The position numbers and the translations under genes are program-made. Below, piece by piece: positions 34,639-46,166 of a DNA stretch of 50,290 nucleotides. Source of the DNA: Gammaproteobacteria bacterium (GTDB lineage Bacteria; Pseudomonadota; Gammaproteobacteria; GRL18); NCBI GenBank assembly GCA_027012135.1, contig JALUZF010000262.1, positions 1-50,290 of the forward strand. The letters are read 5' to 3'. Within the stretch, counting starts at the first letter, position 1, and each line of letters begins with the position of its first letter. Under the pieces are notes generated by a model, which made no database searches, was not told where the DNA came from, and saw nothing but the letters and a program-made list of their open reading frames with translations.

Positions 34639-36900
34639 CTAGTACAAATCCTGCGGATCAATATCTACTGACCAGCGGACTCTCTGAGCCGCTTTATTCT
34701 GTTCAATGACATGGATCAGTTCATTAAGGATAGAATGCAGCTGTCTGCGCTCACTGGCCTGTATTAATAACTGGCCTCTGAATTTACCCGCTTTTTTCTC
34801 CATAGGTGCGGAAACAGGACCTAGCAACTGGATATTTTCTTGCTTATTTTGATTCTTCTGACAAGCCGTTATGATATTAAAACAATACTGTAAAAAATCC
34901 TGATAGTGTTGCACCCGATTTGACTCTGCCCGGATAAGCGCCTGATAGGTATAGGGAGGCATCTGTAATTCTTTGCGTTCCTGCAAAACCTTTTGGGCAA
35001 AGCCGGAATAACCGGACTGCAGCAGGACATTAAGCATTTCATCTTCCGGATGAGAGGTCTGCAGAACCACCTGGCCTTTTTTCTCCGCCCGACCGGCACG
35101 ACCAGAAACCTGTACAATCAGCTGCGCCAGTCGTTCCGGGGCACGAAAATCCACGGAATAAAGTCCCTGATCAATATCCAGAATGGCTACCAGGGTGACA
35201 TTGGGGAAGTGATGTCCCTTAGCCAGCATCTGGGTGCCGATAAGGATCTGTTTCTGCCCGTCTTTTACCGATTCCAGTAAATCCTGCAGGGCATTTTTTC
35301 TTGAAGTGGTATCCCGGTCTATGCGCACCACCTCAATTTCCGGGAATAATAACCTGACGGTTTTTTCTACCCTTTCGGTACCCACACCCAGACAGGATAA
35401 TTCACTATTACTGCATTGCGGGCATCGAAGAGGTAGTGACTGCTCACTCTGGCAGTGATGGCAGCGTAAAATATTACGCTGATAGTGATAGGTCAGCCGG
35501 GCATCACAGCGATGGCAGTGACTGATCCAGCCGCACTTATTACACAATAGCACCGGTGCATAGCCTCTGCGGTTCTGAAACAATAGTATCTGATTGTTTT
35601 TTTCCAGATGCTGCTGCATCAGCTCTATTAAGGTCCGGCTTAAACCATGCTGTAAAGTCTGCCCCCGTACATCAATTAAATGCACCTCGGGCGAACGGGC
35701 ACCGCCGGCTCTCTGGCGTAATTTAAGCTGTGCCATTTTCTTCTGCCGACATAAATACAGTGATTCCATGGAAGGTGTTGCCGAACCCAGAATAACAGGA
35801 ATATCCGCCTGACTGGCACGCACCAAAGCCACATCCTTTGCCGAATAGCGAATGCCGTCCTGCTGTTTAAAGGACATATCATGTTCTTCATCAATAATAA
35901 TGGCGCCCAGTTCAGGCATAGGGGTAAATACGGCAGAGCGGGTACCTATTAAAATGCGTATTTTGCCATTGCCGGCCTGCTGCCAGATTTTCATCCGTTC
36001 GGTATTATTAAGTCCCGAATGCAAAGTGGCAATAGTGACATGAAAACGCTGTTCAAAACGATAAATTAACTGCGGTGTCAGACCGATTTCCGGCACCAGC
36101 ACCAGAATCTGCCGGCCCTGTTCCAGCTGCCGGGCAATAAACGCCAGATAGACTTCAGTTTTGCCGCTGCCGGTAATACCATCCAGCAAGGTGGCCTGAT
36201 AAGACTCACTATGAGCATTTAGAAACTCTACGGCCTGCTGTTGCTCTGTATTCAGTGATAAGCCTGGAACACGGTTAATTTCAGTCAGCCCGGTATTGTT
36301 AACAGCAGAAGATAACCCGGTATCTGCTTTTTTAAAAAATTCTTCCACCCATTGTTTGTTAATGAGTGTTTTAAGGGCAGGCTGCCATTGCCCTTCCAGT
36401 TCCCGGGCTAACTGTTCCCGACTAAGCCCCTGCTCCGATGTTATTAAGCGCTCCAGAATACTGCGCTGACGAACTGCCCGCTTTAAACTATCCCAGTCAG
36501 CCTGTCTGCCTGTTTCAGTCAGCCGGTACAGGCATTGCACTGCTTCCAGTGCCTCTGCTTTTTTTCGGTAATGCACCGGCAATGCCGTCTGGAAGACCTC
36601 ACCTATAGGATGATGGTAATAGGAAGCTACCCAGTCCAGTAAACGCATAATATCAGCCGGTAAAATAGGCTGATCATCCAGAATTTTTTCAATGGGCCTG
36701 AGTTTTTTGGGATCAATATCAGAATGATCAGACAAGCCCAGTACAATGGCAATTTTTTTGGTCCGTCCAAAGGGGATTAATACCCGTTGACCGGGTAGTA
36801 TGGAGTCTGGATTTATGGAATCAGATAACAGATAATCGAATTTTCGGCGCAGCGGTGTCGGCACAGCGACCTGAACAATAACGGGGTTCTTTTCTGGCAT
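34639..36900 (-). CDS. priA: primosomal protein N' (replication restart helicase)
   Basis: PriA is the 3'-5' helicase that reloads the replisome at stalled forks. The 753-residue protein has the N-terminal DNA-binding domain (VQVAVPTPLRRKFDYLLSD...LPGQRVLIPFGRTKKIAIVLG), Walker A LLDGITGSGKTEVYLA, the DEEH box AIIIDEEHDMSFKQQDG, a zinc-binding cysteine array (CNKCGWISHCHRCDARL...CHHCQS...CPQC) and helicase motifs V-VI (GTQMLAKGHHFPNV, VSGRAGRAEKKG). ATG 36900. It is divergent from the fructosamine-kinase gene. Confidence 0.97.
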   Translation of the reverse strand: MPEKNPVIVQVAVPTPLRRKFDYLLSDSINPDSILPGQRVLIPFGRTKKIAIVLGLSDHSDIDPKKLRPIEKILDDQPILPADIMRLLDWVASYYHHPIGEVFQTALPVHYRKKAEALEAVQCLYRLTETGRQADWDSLKRAVRQRSILERLITSEQGLSREQLARELEGQWQPALKTLINKQWVEEFFKKADTGLSSAVNNTGLTEINRVPGLSLNTEQQQAVEFLNAHSESYQATLLDGITGSGKTEVYLAFIARQLEQGRQILVLVPEIGLTPQLIYRFEQRFHVTIATLHSGLNNTERMKIWQQAGNGKIRILIGTRSAVFTPMPELGAIIIDEEHDMSFKQQDGIRYSAKDVALVRASQADIPVILGSATPSMESLYLCRQKKMAQLKLRQRAGGARSPEVHLIDVRGQTLQHGLSRTLIELMQQHLEKNNQILLFQNRRGYAPVLLCNKCGWISHCHRCDARLTYHYQRNILRCHHCQSEQSLPLRCPQCSNSELSCLGVGTERVEKTVRLLFPEIEVVRIDRDTTSRKNALQDLLESVKDGQKQILIGTQMLAKGHHFPNVTLVAILDIDQGLYSVDFRAPERLAQLIVQVSGRAGRAEKKGQVVLQTSHPEDEMLNVLLQSGYSGFAQKVLQERKELQMPPYTYQALIRAESNRVQHYQDFLQYCFNIITACQKNQNKQENIQLLGPVSAPMEKKAGKFRGQLLIQASERRQLHSILNELIHVIEQNKAAQRVRWSVDIDPQDLY

Positions 36901-36956
36901 TCAATCTCTTATAGGTAGTATCTATACAACATCAGTATAATTTAAATACTGTCAGA

Positions 36957-36990
36957 GTACCTGGTTAGTGCAGTGGCTCTAACCAGGTAC
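36957..36990 (+). promoter_or_regulatory. 12-bp perfect inverted repeat upstream of the fructosamine kinase
   Basis: GTACCTGGTTAG (36957-36968) and CTAACCAGGTAC (36979-36990) with a 10-nt spacer, ending 30 nt before the ATG at 37021. No T-run follows. It could be an operator in the priA/kinase divergent region or an mRNA leader stem. Confidence 0.6.
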
Positions 36991-37020
36991 GGTAACTTTA
37001 AACTTAATTAATCAATTATT

Positions 37021-37905
37021 ATGACTCACTGGCAAGCCATCAGCACACATATTAGCGAAAGTCTGGGTAAAAACTTTCAGATACAGCAGCACAGCAGTAT
37101 TGGCGGCGGCAGCATCAATTCCGCCTGGAAGGTCAGCGGTACAGACAATCTGGAATTTTTTGTTAAACTGAATTCCGCCAGCCTGGAATTTATGTTTCAG
37201 GTGGAATATGACAGCCTGAACGAATTATTACAGGTCACGGTAACAGATGCCAGCATTATGCAGATCCCAAAACCGATCTGCTTTGGAACTACAGGCTCTC
37301 AAAGCTACCTGGTTCTGGAATATATTCCCATGACGTCCCATGGGGACGGCCGCCTGATGGGGCAGGCACTGGCCCGGATGCACCGCATTACAGCTGAGCA
37401 GTTCGGCTGGTATCAGGACAATATTATCGGCAGCACCCCGCAAAGCAATACCCGGCATTCCGACTGGCTGAGCTTCTGGCGTGAAGAACGCATAATACCC
37501 CAGTTTAAAATGCTTTATGACAAGGGATATAAAAGCTATCTCAGACCTCTGGACGAAAAACTACTCAATAACCTGGATAACCTTCTGGCAAACCATAAGC
37601 CTGCCCCCTCTTTATTACACGGTGATTTATGGTCAGGCAATTATGCCTATACCAGGGACGGCAATCCGGTTATCTTTGACCCGGCCATTTATTATGGCGA
37701 CCGGGAAGCCGATATTGCCATGACAGAATTATTTGGCGGCTTCGGGCGGGATTTTTATGATGCCTATAATGCCAGCTGGCCACTGGACGCTGGATACAGT
37801 CAACGTAAAACACTGTATAACCTGTATCATATTCTTAACCATGCTAATTTATTTGGTAGTTCCTATTTAAATCAGGCGGTGGGGATGATTGAGAGGCTGG
37901 TTTGA
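37021..37905 (+). CDS. fructosamine kinase family protein
   Basis: A 294-residue protein of the fructosamine-3-kinase/APH fold. Bacterial members phosphorylate ribulosamine or erythrulosamine on glycated proteins for deglycation. Signatures are SIGGGSINSAWKV (P-loop-like), FFVKLN with the ATP-contacting Lys, LVLEYIPM hinge, catalytic LLHGDLWSGNYAY and FDPAIYYGDREADIAMTELFGGF. It is a little longer than many homologues but complete. Its last codons are G/T-rich and run directly into a heptamer array. Confidence 0.92.
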   Translation: MTHWQAISTHISESLGKNFQIQQHSSIGGGSINSAWKVSGTDNLEFFVKLNSASLEFMFQVEYDSLNELLQVTVTDASIMQIPKPICFGTTGSQSYLVLEYIPMTSHGDGRLMGQALARMHRITAEQFGWYQDNIIGSTPQSNTRHSDWLSFWREERIIPQFKMLYDKGYKSYLRPLDEKLLNNLDNLLANHKPAPSLLHGDLWSGNYAYTRDGNPVIFDPAIYYGDREADIAMTELFGGFGRDFYDAYNASWPLDAGYSQRKTLYNLYHILNHANLFGSSYLNQAVGMIERLV

Positions 37906-38016
37906 ACGTTGAGCGTTGAGCGTTGAGCGTTGAGCGTTGAGCGTTGAGCGTTGAGCGTTGAGAAAGAGCATAGAGTGTTAAGTGTTAAGTGTTAAGTGTT
38001 AAGTGTTAAGTGTTAA
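37906..38016 (+). repeat. heptamer array B: 7 x GCGTTGA, tail, then 6 x GTGTTAA
   Basis: A compound tandem array. One degenerate ACGTTGA unit overlaps the end of the fructosamine kinase gene (37906-37912; the gene ends at 37905). Seven perfect GCGTTGA units follow (37913-37961), then the tail GAAAGAGCATAGA (37962-37974), then six perfect GTGTTAA units (37975-38016). The two unit types differ only by C/T and G/A at positions 2 and 6. This is the only array with both types. Confidence 0.95.
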
Positions 38017-38112
38017 GTATATAGTTTGTGAAACTTTTATTTTTTCTAGTACTTTTTGTGTTTTGGACTAAACTTATGGGTAGTTATTATTTTTAAAGCG
38101 GGTGGAAAGTAT

Positions 38113-38550
38113 ATGTTTGGTTTTAAAGCTCAGACAAAGGCTGTTTTTGGTGTTTTAGTGTTCTTATTGTTCAGTTTAGCGGTAGTTAATCCTTTATACG
38201 CAGAAGAAGGTGGCGGTGAAGAAACTGTAGATGATACCAAATATTATGAGCTGTCCCCGCCTTTTGTGGTTAATTTGCAGACTAAAGAACGCAGAATGCG
38301 TTTTTTACAGGTACGCATTCAAATCCTCGGCACACCGGATGCCATTGCCGAAGTACAGAAGCATAATGCACCCTTACGGGATATTATTATTACCCTGCTC
38401 TCAGAACAGAGCCGTGAATCAGTCAATACTCCCAAGAAGAAAAAAGCCCTGCAGGAAAAAATTCAGGCGGCTGTTGAGGATGTATTAAAGGAACTGACAG
38501 GGAAAAAGCAAATTGAGGGACTTTATTTTACGAATTTTGTGATTCAGTAG
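38113..38550 (+). CDS. FliL-like protein with signal peptide
   Basis: A 145-residue protein of the flagellar basal-body FliL family. FliL normally sits beside the stator as a single-pass membrane protein. Here the N-terminus (MFGFKAQTKAVFGVLVFLLFSLAVVNPLYAEEGG) ends in an AxA-like site, LYAEE, so it may be cleaved and periplasmic. The FliL core is clear: YYELSPPFVVNLQTKERRMRFLQVRIQILG, NAPLRDIIITLLSEQS and the C-terminal IEGLYFTNFVIQ. ATG 38113 was chosen over an upstream start because the signal peptide starts there. No flagellar gene is nearby. Confidence 0.85.
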   Translation: MFGFKAQTKAVFGVLVFLLFSLAVVNPLYAEEGGGEETVDDTKYYELSPPFVVNLQTKERRMRFLQVRIQILGTPDAIAEVQKHNAPLRDIIITLLSEQSRESVNTPKKKKALQEKIQAAVEDVLKELTGKKQIEGLYFTNFVIQ

Positions 38551-38557
38551 AGACATA

Positions 38558-38620
38558 GCGTTGAGCGTTGAGCGTTGAGCGTTGAGCGTTGAGCGTTGAG
38601 CGTTGAGAAAAGCATAAACA
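38558..38620 (+). repeat. heptamer array C: 7 x GCGTTGA plus tail variant
   Basis: Seven perfect GCGTTGA units (38558-38606) begin 7 nt after the FliL-like stop. They are followed by GAAAAGCATAAA, a variant of the tail of arrays A and B. CAAAAT-CC-ATTTTG just beyond forms a small perfect hairpin. Confidence 0.93.
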
Positions 38621-38654
38621 CAAAATCCATTTTGTAAAGTCCGGGCTCTTTTCT

Positions 38655-38679
38655 TTTGCTCTTTCTCAGCGCTCAGCGC
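38655..38679 (-). repeat. heptamer array D: 2 x GCGCTGA plus tail, at the hemE stop
   Basis: On the minus strand GCGCTGA-GCGCTGA (38679 down to 38666) is followed by GAAAGAGCA. This is the same unit-plus-tail layout as arrays A-C but in the opposite orientation. The TGA in the first unit is the hemE stop codon (38673-38675). Confidence 0.85.
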
Positions 38680-39746
38680 TGCTCTTCATGATACTGCTTA
38701 CTATACTCATGCACCGCATTAATAAACACCCCAACCCGTTCCGGATTAATATGCTGGTGGATACCATGGCCCAGGTTAAAGACGTGGCCATTGCCCTTGC
38801 CGTAGCTGGCCAGGACGGTTTTAACTTCTTCTTCAATGCGTTCCGGTTTGGCATACAGGATACTGGGGTCCATATTACCCTGTAAGGCAACCTTATCCCC
38901 TACCATAGCTCTGGCATCGGCCAGATCCAGTGTCCAGTCCACGCCTAATGCATCACAGCCGGTCTGAGCCATTGTTTTCAGCCAGCCGCCGGCGCCTTTG
39001 GAAAATAGTACGACAGGTACTTTACGGCCATCATTTTCAGGGGTCAGGCCTTCTACAATCCGCTGCATATAGGCCAGGGAAAATTCTTTGTAGTCTCTTG
39101 GCGTTAAAACACCGCCCCAGGTATCAAAAATCATAACCGCCTGAGCGCCGGCGGTTATCTGGGCGTTGAGATAGGAGGTTACCGACTGAGCCAGGGTGTC
39201 CAGTAATTTGTGCATGGTTTGGGGCTCATCAAACATCATACCTTTGACTTTACCGAACTCCTTGGTTGAGCCGCCTTCAACCATATAGGTGGCCAGTGTC
39301 CAGGGACTGCCGGAAAAACCGATTAAGGGTACCCGGCCGTTCAGTTCTCTGCGGATGGTGCGTACCGCATCCATGACATATTTTAATTCCCCTTCCGGAT
39401 CAGGAATACCTAAAGCATCCACATCGGCCCTGCAGGTAATGGGTTTGTCGAACTTTGGGCCTTCGCCCTGGGCAAAACGCAGCTGCAGTCCCATGGCATC
39501 GGGTATGGTCAGAATATCAGAAAACAGAATAGCCGCATCAAGAGGATAACGTTCCAGGGGCTGAATCGTCACTTCACAGGCCAGTTCCGGATTCATGCAT
39601 AAATCCATAAAGCTGCCGGCTTTTTCACGGGTAGCCCGGTATTCAGGTAAATAACGACCGGCCTGACGCATCATCCACACCGGCGTCATGTCCACGGGCT
39701 CACGTAGTAAGGCTTTTAGAAAACGATCGTTTTTTAGTTCAGTCAT
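38673..39746 (-). CDS. hemE: uroporphyrinogen decarboxylase
   Basis: HemE removes four carboxyl groups from uroporphyrinogen III to give coproporphyrinogen III in haem synthesis. The 357-residue protein has the substrate-binding N-terminus [30 protein letters not shown], the [17 protein letters not shown] block, [17 protein letters not shown] and [16 protein letters not shown] near the C-terminus. The stop codon and the last sense codons (CAGCGC) fall inside or beside a heptamer array, and the last ~100 nt are G/T-rich on the coding strand. It follows gltD by 65 nt, in the usual gltB-gltD-hemE order. Confidence 0.97.
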   Translation of the reverse strand: MTELKNDRFLKALLREPVDMTPVWMMRQAGRYLPEYRATREKAGSFMDLCMNPELACEVTIQPLERYPLDAAILFSDILTIPDAMGLQLRFAQGEGPKFDKPITCRADVDALGIPDPEGELKYVMDAVRTIRRELNGRVPLIGFSGSPWTLATYMVEGGSTKEFGKVKGMMFDEPQTMHKLLDTLAQSVTSYLNAQITAGAQAVMIFDTWGGVLTPRDYKEFSLAYMQRIVEGLTPENDGRKVPVVLFSKGAGGWLKTMAQTGCDALGVDWTLDLADARAMVGDKVALQGNMDPSILYAKPERIEEEVKTVLASYGKGNGHVFNLGHGIHQHINPERVGVFINAVHEYSKQYHEEQR

Positions 39747-39811
39747 TAATTCTGCTCCGGCAGATTAAAAAATTGAAGGGCATATAAAAAGTATTCTGGT
39801 ACGGACTTTAT

Positions 39812-41221
<1,410 letters not shown>

Positions 41222-41298
41222 TTAAGTAGTAGCGCTTGATACGGCTTACTTGCCAGGCCGCCATCATAAATTTAGTTTCTGTATGCCGATGGTGCTGT

Positions 41299-44200
41299 TC
41301 AGGCCGCTTCTGTGGACAGTGTTTCCAGCAGGCTGTCAATGGAAGCCGCCTTGGGCTTGACCAGCCAGAACTTACCGCTCATATCAGCAAAGTTATCCAG
41401 AATATGCTGACCCCATTCACTGCCGGTGGCCTGGACAAACTCCTCGATATTACCCTTCAGGTAATGGCGATGAGCTTCCATGGTTTCATTATTGATGCGG
41501 TTAATATCAATTAACTCATGGTTATAACGATCCACAAAGTTATTATGCAGATCCAGCACATAGGCAAAACCGCCGGTCATACCGGCACCAAAGTTCAGGC
41601 CGGTTTCACCCAGTACGGTAATGACACCGCCGGTCATATATTCACAGCCGTGATCACCAATGCCTTCGACAACCGCATGAGCCCCGGAGTTTCTGACCCC
41701 GAAACGTTCACCAGCCAGACCAGCCGCCAGTAATTTACCGCCGGTGGCACCATAGAGACAGGTATTGCCAATAATAGCAGCTTCACTGGTTTTAAAGGTG
41801 GTTCCGCAGGCCGGGAACAGGACAATGCGTCCGCCAGCCATGCCTTTGCCCACATAGTCATTGGCATCACCTTCTACCTCCAGATACAGACCGCCGGCAT
41901 TCCAGACGCCGAGGCTCTGACCGGCAGAACCTTTCATCTTAACGGTAATGGGGTTCTCACACATGCCCAGATTGCCATAGCGTTTGGCAATTTCACCGGA
42001 CAGGCGGGCTCCGATGGAACGATCAGTATTCTGAATCTCATACTCAAAGGTACCGCCAGATTTGCCTTCAATAGCAGGCAATATGTCAGCTACCATTTTC
42101 TCTGCCGTTTCGCCCTTGTCATAAGGCTCATTTTTCGGCTCTATACAGTAGCGAGGCTTGCTGTCATCATCTATGGTTTTTAATAAGGGTGTTAAGTCCA
42201 GACGGCTCTGACGTTCAGTCTGACCTTCCAGTATTTCCAGTAAGTCAGTACGGCCTATCAGGTCTTCCAGTCTGGAGACACCTAAAGAAGCCATCCATTC
42301 ACGGGTTTCCTGAGCCACAAACTTAAAGTAGTTCATCACCATTTCCACTTTACCGATAAAGTGGTTCATACGCAGAATATTATTCTGAGTGGCTACCCCC
42401 ATGGCACAGGTATTAAGGTGACAGATCCGTAGGTATTTACAGCCCATGGCAATCATAGGAGCAGTACCAAAACCAAAGCTTTCTGCCCCTAAGATGGCGG
42501 CCTTGACAATATCCAGGCCGGTCTTTAAACCACCATCAGTCTGCAGACGGATTTTACCGCGCAGATCATTAGCACATAAGGCCTGCTGAGTTTCACTCAG
42601 ACCCAGCTCCCAGGGAGAACCGGCGTATTTAACCGAAGCCAGAGGACTGGCCGCAGTACCGCCGTCATATCCGGAAATGGTAATTAAGTCGGCATAGGCT
42701 TTGGCCACGCCGGCGGCAATGGTACCGACACCCGGTTCGGAAACCAGTTTCACGGAAACCAGAGCATCAGGATTTACCTGTTTCAGGTCATAGATTAACT
42801 GGGATAAATCCTCAATGGAGTAAATATCATGATGCGGAGGTGGTGAAATCAGGGTGACACCGGGCACAGAATAACGCTGGCGGGCAATGTTCTCATCTAC
42901 CTTGTGGCCGGGCAGCTGACCGCCTTCTCCAGGCTTGGCGCCCTGAGCAATTTTAATTTGCAGCACTTCAGCATTAACCAGGTAATGGGGTGTTACGCCG
43001 AAACGCCCGGAGGCAATCTGCTTGATCTTGGACACTTTTACGGTATTGTAACGGGCCGGATCTTCACCACCCTCACCGGAATTGGAACGGGCGCCCAGAC
43101 GATTCATGGCTTCTGCCAGCGTTTCATGGGCTTCAGGTGACAGTGCGCCTAAAGACATGGCGGCACTGTCAAAGCGTTTGTACAGTGCTTCGGCCGGTTC
43201 CACCTCATCTATGGCAATAGGGTCAATATCCTCACGCACTTTTAATAAATCACGCAAAGTAGCAATGGGACGCTTATTTACTTCATCAGCATATTTTTTA
43301 TAGGCATTATAATCCCCGCTTTGCACTGCCTGCTGCATATACTGAACCACATCAGGATTATAGGCATGGTATTCACCACCATGAACATAACGGTAAATAC
43401 CGCCGTGATCATTGTTTTTACGGGGGTTCCAGGCAACCTTGTTGAGGAAGCGCTGGTCACTTTCAAAATCTTCAAAGCCGGCACCGGCCAGGCGGCTGGT
43501 GGTGCCCTTAAAGCACATTTCGGTGACTTCTTCATCAATACCAATGGCTTCAAATAACTGGGAACCTCGATAACTGGCAATGGTGGAAATGCCCATTTTG
43601 GACATCACCTTATACAGGCCCTTATTAATGCCCTTACGATAGGCCTTGGTTGCCTTACCAATATCGCAGTCTTCAATTTCCTTATGCTCTATGAGCTTGG
43701 CCAGGGTTTCATAGGCCATATAAGGATAAACCGCAGACGCACCGTAACCTATCAGGGTGGCAAAATGATGGGGATCCCGTGCGGTACCGGTTTTAACAAT
43801 AATATTGGCATCGCAGCGCAGGCCTCTGGCAATCAGGTGATGATGTACCGCACCAGTAGCCATTAAAGCATGAATGGTAATTTTGTCCTTAGACAGTGCT
43901 TTGTCATTAAGCACAATAATTACCTTGCCGTTTCTAATGGCCTGTTCTGCCTGTTCACAGATATTAGTCAGAGCTGTTTTCAGACTGAACTGAGGATCAT
44001 AGTTCAGATTGATGATTTCATTGGCATAAGCCGGATCATCCATATTGATCAGGTTTTCATACTTGGCACAGGACAGTACGGGTGAATCTACCAGCAGACG
44101 GGTGGCATGTTCAGCAGTTTCTTCAAACAGGTTCTGTTCCGCCCCCAGACAGGTTTCCAGGGACATGACAATGCTTTCACGAATAGGGTCGATTGGTGGA

Positions 44201-45849
44201 TTAGTGACCTGGGCAAACTGCTGACGGAAATAATCATAAAAAGGTCTTACCCGGCTGGAAAGTACCGCCATAGGTGTGTCATCCCCCATGGAGCCCACGG
44301 CTTCTGCGGCATTTTCAGCCAGTACCTTAATAACATATTCTTTTTCTTCATTGGTGATCTGAAACTGTTTTTCATACACCTTAAAGGTTTCATCATCCAT
44401 ACAGCCGACCACGGAAGACGGCTCAATCAGTTCAGATTTAAGGTACTTAATGCCCTTGTTTAACCACTCTTTGTAAGGCTGACGGTTTTTAAGATGTTCG
44501 TCCACATCATCAGGCAGCATCAGCTCACCAGTATGGGTGTCGGCCGCCAGCATCTGGCCGGGCTTAAGACGCCCCTTGGCCACTACATCGGTTTCTGCAT
44601 AATCATAGACGCCGGTTTCAGAAGCCAGGGTAATGACACAGCCGGAATAAGTAACATCCTTAAGACCGTCCTGACCATGAAGGTTTCTGGTAATCACATA
44701 ACGGGCCGGGCGCAGACCGTTTCTGTCCAGGGTACAGGCCGCATAACGGCCATCGGTCATAACCACACCGGCCGGCCCGTCCCAGGCTTCCATATGCATG
44801 GAATTGTATTCATAAAAGGCTTTCAGATCGGCATCCAGATTATCCACATTCTGCCAGGCGGGTGGAATTAACAGACGCATGGCACGGAAAATATCCATAC
44901 CGCCGGCCAGCAATGCTTCCAGCATATTATCCATACTATTGGAATCAGAACCGCTCATGGAAACCAGCGGACGAATATCGTCCATATTTGGAATTAAGGG
45001 AGTTTCAAACTTATGACCGCGAGCCACTGACCAGTTACGATTACCCTGCACGGTATTAATTTCACCATTATGAGCCAGGTAGCGGAACGGCTGAGCCAGG
45101 CGCCATTGAGGCCAGGTATTGGTAGAAAAACGCTGGTGGAATACACACATACCGGTCGCCATGCGCTCATCATTTAAGTCTTTATAAAAAACCGGCAGAA
45201 ATTCCGGCATAACCAGGCCTTTATAGGAAACTACCTGGGAACTCATGGACGGGATATAAAATACCTCGTCATTGTCCTGAATGGTTTTTTCAGTACGGCG
45301 ACGTGCAATATACAGGTGCCGGTCAAAGGTTACAGGATCCATACCCTCGGCTGGATTAATAAAAATATGTTCAATTTGAGGCAGTGATTTAAGCGCTTCA
45401 TCACCACAGGCGCTTTCATCCACTGGTACTACACGCCAGCCGGCCACCTGCAGACCTTCTGCCTCCAGTTCTTTATTCAACTGAGTTCTGGCCGTTTCCG
45501 CTACCGTATTGTCCTGACTTAGAAAAACCATGCCCACGGCATAGTTTTCCGCCAGTTCAAAACCCTGTTCCTGGGCCACAGCTCGCATCAGCGCATCAGG
45601 TTTCTGTAATAACAAACCACAACCATCACCGGTTTTACCATCAGCAGAAATCGCACCACGGTGTGTTAAACGCGCCAGTGCCTTAATGGCTGTATCCACC
45701 AGCCAGTGGCTGTTAGCACCATCCATATGGGCAATCAGACCAAAACCGCAATTATCTTTTTCAAATGAAGATTGATAGAGAGTATCTTGCAGCACTTTCG
45801 GAGCATTCTGCTGAACGTGTGTGTGATATTGTGTTTCAAATATTGGCAT
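41299..45849 (-). CDS. gltB: glutamate synthase large subunit
   Basis: GltB hydrolyses glutamine and transfers ammonia to 2-oxoglutarate. The start ATG 45849 has GAGG seven nt upstream and gives 1516 residues; a 15-residue upstream extension was rejected. A short propeptide precedes the catalytic cysteine in [14 protein letters not shown], the N-terminal nucleophile of the class II amidotransferase domain. Then come the central domain, the FMN-binding region ([31 protein letters not shown]), the 3Fe-4S cysteines [19 protein letters not shown], and the C-terminal GXGXG beta-helix. Five 19-bp-type repeats lie upstream. Confidence 0.97.
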   Translation of the reverse strand: MPIFETQYHTHVQQNAPKVLQDTLYQSSFEKDNCGFGLIAHMDGANSHWLVDTAIKALARLTHRGAISADGKTGDGCGLLLQKPDALMRAVAQEQGFELAENYAVGMVFLSQDNTVAETARTQLNKELEAEGLQVAGWRVVPVDESACGDEALKSLPQIEHIFINPAEGMDPVTFDRHLYIARRRTEKTIQDNDEVFYIPSMSSQVVSYKGLVMPEFLPVFYKDLNDERMATGMCVFHQRFSTNTWPQWRLAQPFRYLAHNGEINTVQGNRNWSVARGHKFETPLIPNMDDIRPLVSMSGSDSNSMDNMLEALLAGGMDIFRAMRLLIPPAWQNVDNLDADLKAFYEYNSMHMEAWDGPAGVVMTDGRYAACTLDRNGLRPARYVITRNLHGQDGLKDVTYSGCVITLASETGVYDYAETDVVAKGRLKPGQMLAADTHTGELMLPDDVDEHLKNRQPYKEWLNKGIKYLKSELIEPSSVVGCMDDETFKVYEKQFQITNEEKEYVIKVLAENAAEAVGSMGDDTPMAVLSSRVRPFYDYFRQQFAQVTNPPIDPIRESIVMSLETCLGAEQNLFEETAEHATRLLVDSPVLSCAKYENLINMDDPAYANEIINLNYDPQFSLKTALTNICEQAEQAIRNGKVIIVLNDKALSKDKITIHALMATGAVHHHLIARGLRCDANIIVKTGTARDPHHFATLIGYGASAVYPYMAYETLAKLIEHKEIEDCDIGKATKAYRKGINKGLYKVMSKMGISTIASYRGSQLFEAIGIDEEVTEMCFKGTTSRLAGAGFEDFESDQRFLNKVAWNPRKNNDHGGIYRYVHGGEYHAYNPDVVQYMQQAVQSGDYNAYKKYADEVNKRPIATLRDLLKVREDIDPIAIDEVEPAEALYKRFDSAAMSLGALSPEAHETLAEAMNRLGARSNSGEGGEDPARYNTVKVSKIKQIASGRFGVTPHYLVNAEVLQIKIAQGAKPGEGGQLPGHKVDENIARQRYSVPGVTLISPPPHHDIYSIEDLSQLIYDLKQVNPDALVSVKLVSEPGVGTIAAGVAKAYADLITISGYDGGTAASPLASVKYAGSPWELGLSETQQALCANDLRGKIRLQTDGGLKTGLDIVKAAILGAESFGFGTAPMIAMGCKYLRICHLNTCAMGVATQNNILRMNHFIGKVEMVMNYFKFVAQETREWMASLGVSRLEDLIGRTDLLEILEGQTERQSRLDLTPLLKTIDDDSKPRYCIEPKNEPYDKGETAEKMVADILPAIEGKSGGTFEYEIQNTDRSIGARLSGEIAKRYGNLGMCENPITVKMKGSAGQSLGVWNAGGLYLEVEGDANDYVGKGMAGGRIVLFPACGTTFKTSEAAIIGNTCLYGATGGKLLAAGLAGERFGVRNSGAHAVVEGIGDHGCEYMTGGVITVLGETGLNFGAGMTGGFAYVLDLHNNFVDRYNHELIDINRINNETMEAHRHYLKGNIEEFVQATGSEWGQHILDNFADMSGKFWLVKPKAASIDSLLETLSTEAA

Positions 45850-45936
45850 TACAGGCCTCAATTGATAGAAATTGTGAATATTAAAACATCTCAACCCGCT
45901 TTTCGAGTCGGACTCTTCTTATTTGCCGGGTAATAA

Positions 45937-46027
45937 GCCTTTAGCTAGATATATAGCCTTGAGCTAGATATATAGCCTTGAGCTAAATAAAAAGCCTTGA
46001 GCCAAATAGCCTTTAACCAGACAAAAA
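45937..46027 (-). repeat. five imperfect 19-bp tandem repeats upstream of gltB
   Basis: Units begin with GCCTT: GCCTTTAGCTAGATATATA (45937-45955), GCCTTGAGCTAGATATATA (45956-45974), GCCTTGAGCTAAATAAAAA (45975-45993), a 15-nt copy (45994-46008) and GCCTTTAACCAGACAAAAA (46009-46027). Identity decays toward the damX side. They lie 88-178 nt upstream of the gltB start codon, where operators or leader sequence would be. Confidence 0.8.
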
Positions 46028-46131
46028 GAAGGTTTATTTCAGCCATACAGGGTCGAAAGAGCCAGATATTATACCCTGTCATAAGGATTTGGTCTAGATG
46101 TGGAAATGCCGAGAAGAGGGTATCATAGCTG

Positions 46132-46164
46132 GTATAAGTAACAGAGTACCGTCGTTACTTATAC
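46132..46164 (-). terminator. 11-bp perfect hairpin after the damX-like gene
   Basis: GTATAAGTAAC (46132-46142) and GTTACTTATAC (46154-46164) pair perfectly around an 11-nt loop, two nt beyond the stop codon of the damX-like gene. No T-run follows on the minus strand, so termination efficiency is doubtful; it may protect the 3' end of the mRNA. Confidence 0.5.
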
Positions 46165-46166
46165 GC

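Larger units (their letters stand above)
45850..46166. other. 317-nt intergenic region between damX-like gene and gltB
   Basis: The region holds five tandem repeat units (45937-46027), a 6-bp inverted repeat CAGGGT/ACCCTG (about 46048-46078), and an 11-bp perfect hairpin next to the damX-like stop (46132-46164). The gltB promoter must be here on the minus strand. I could not identify a convincing -35/-10 pair. Confidence 0.65.

Noticed and set aside
37906-38016. Heptamer arrays as a CRISPR array
   Set aside because: The units are 7 bp with no unique spacers and no cas genes are present; CRISPR repeats are about 24-40 bp with spacers of similar size.
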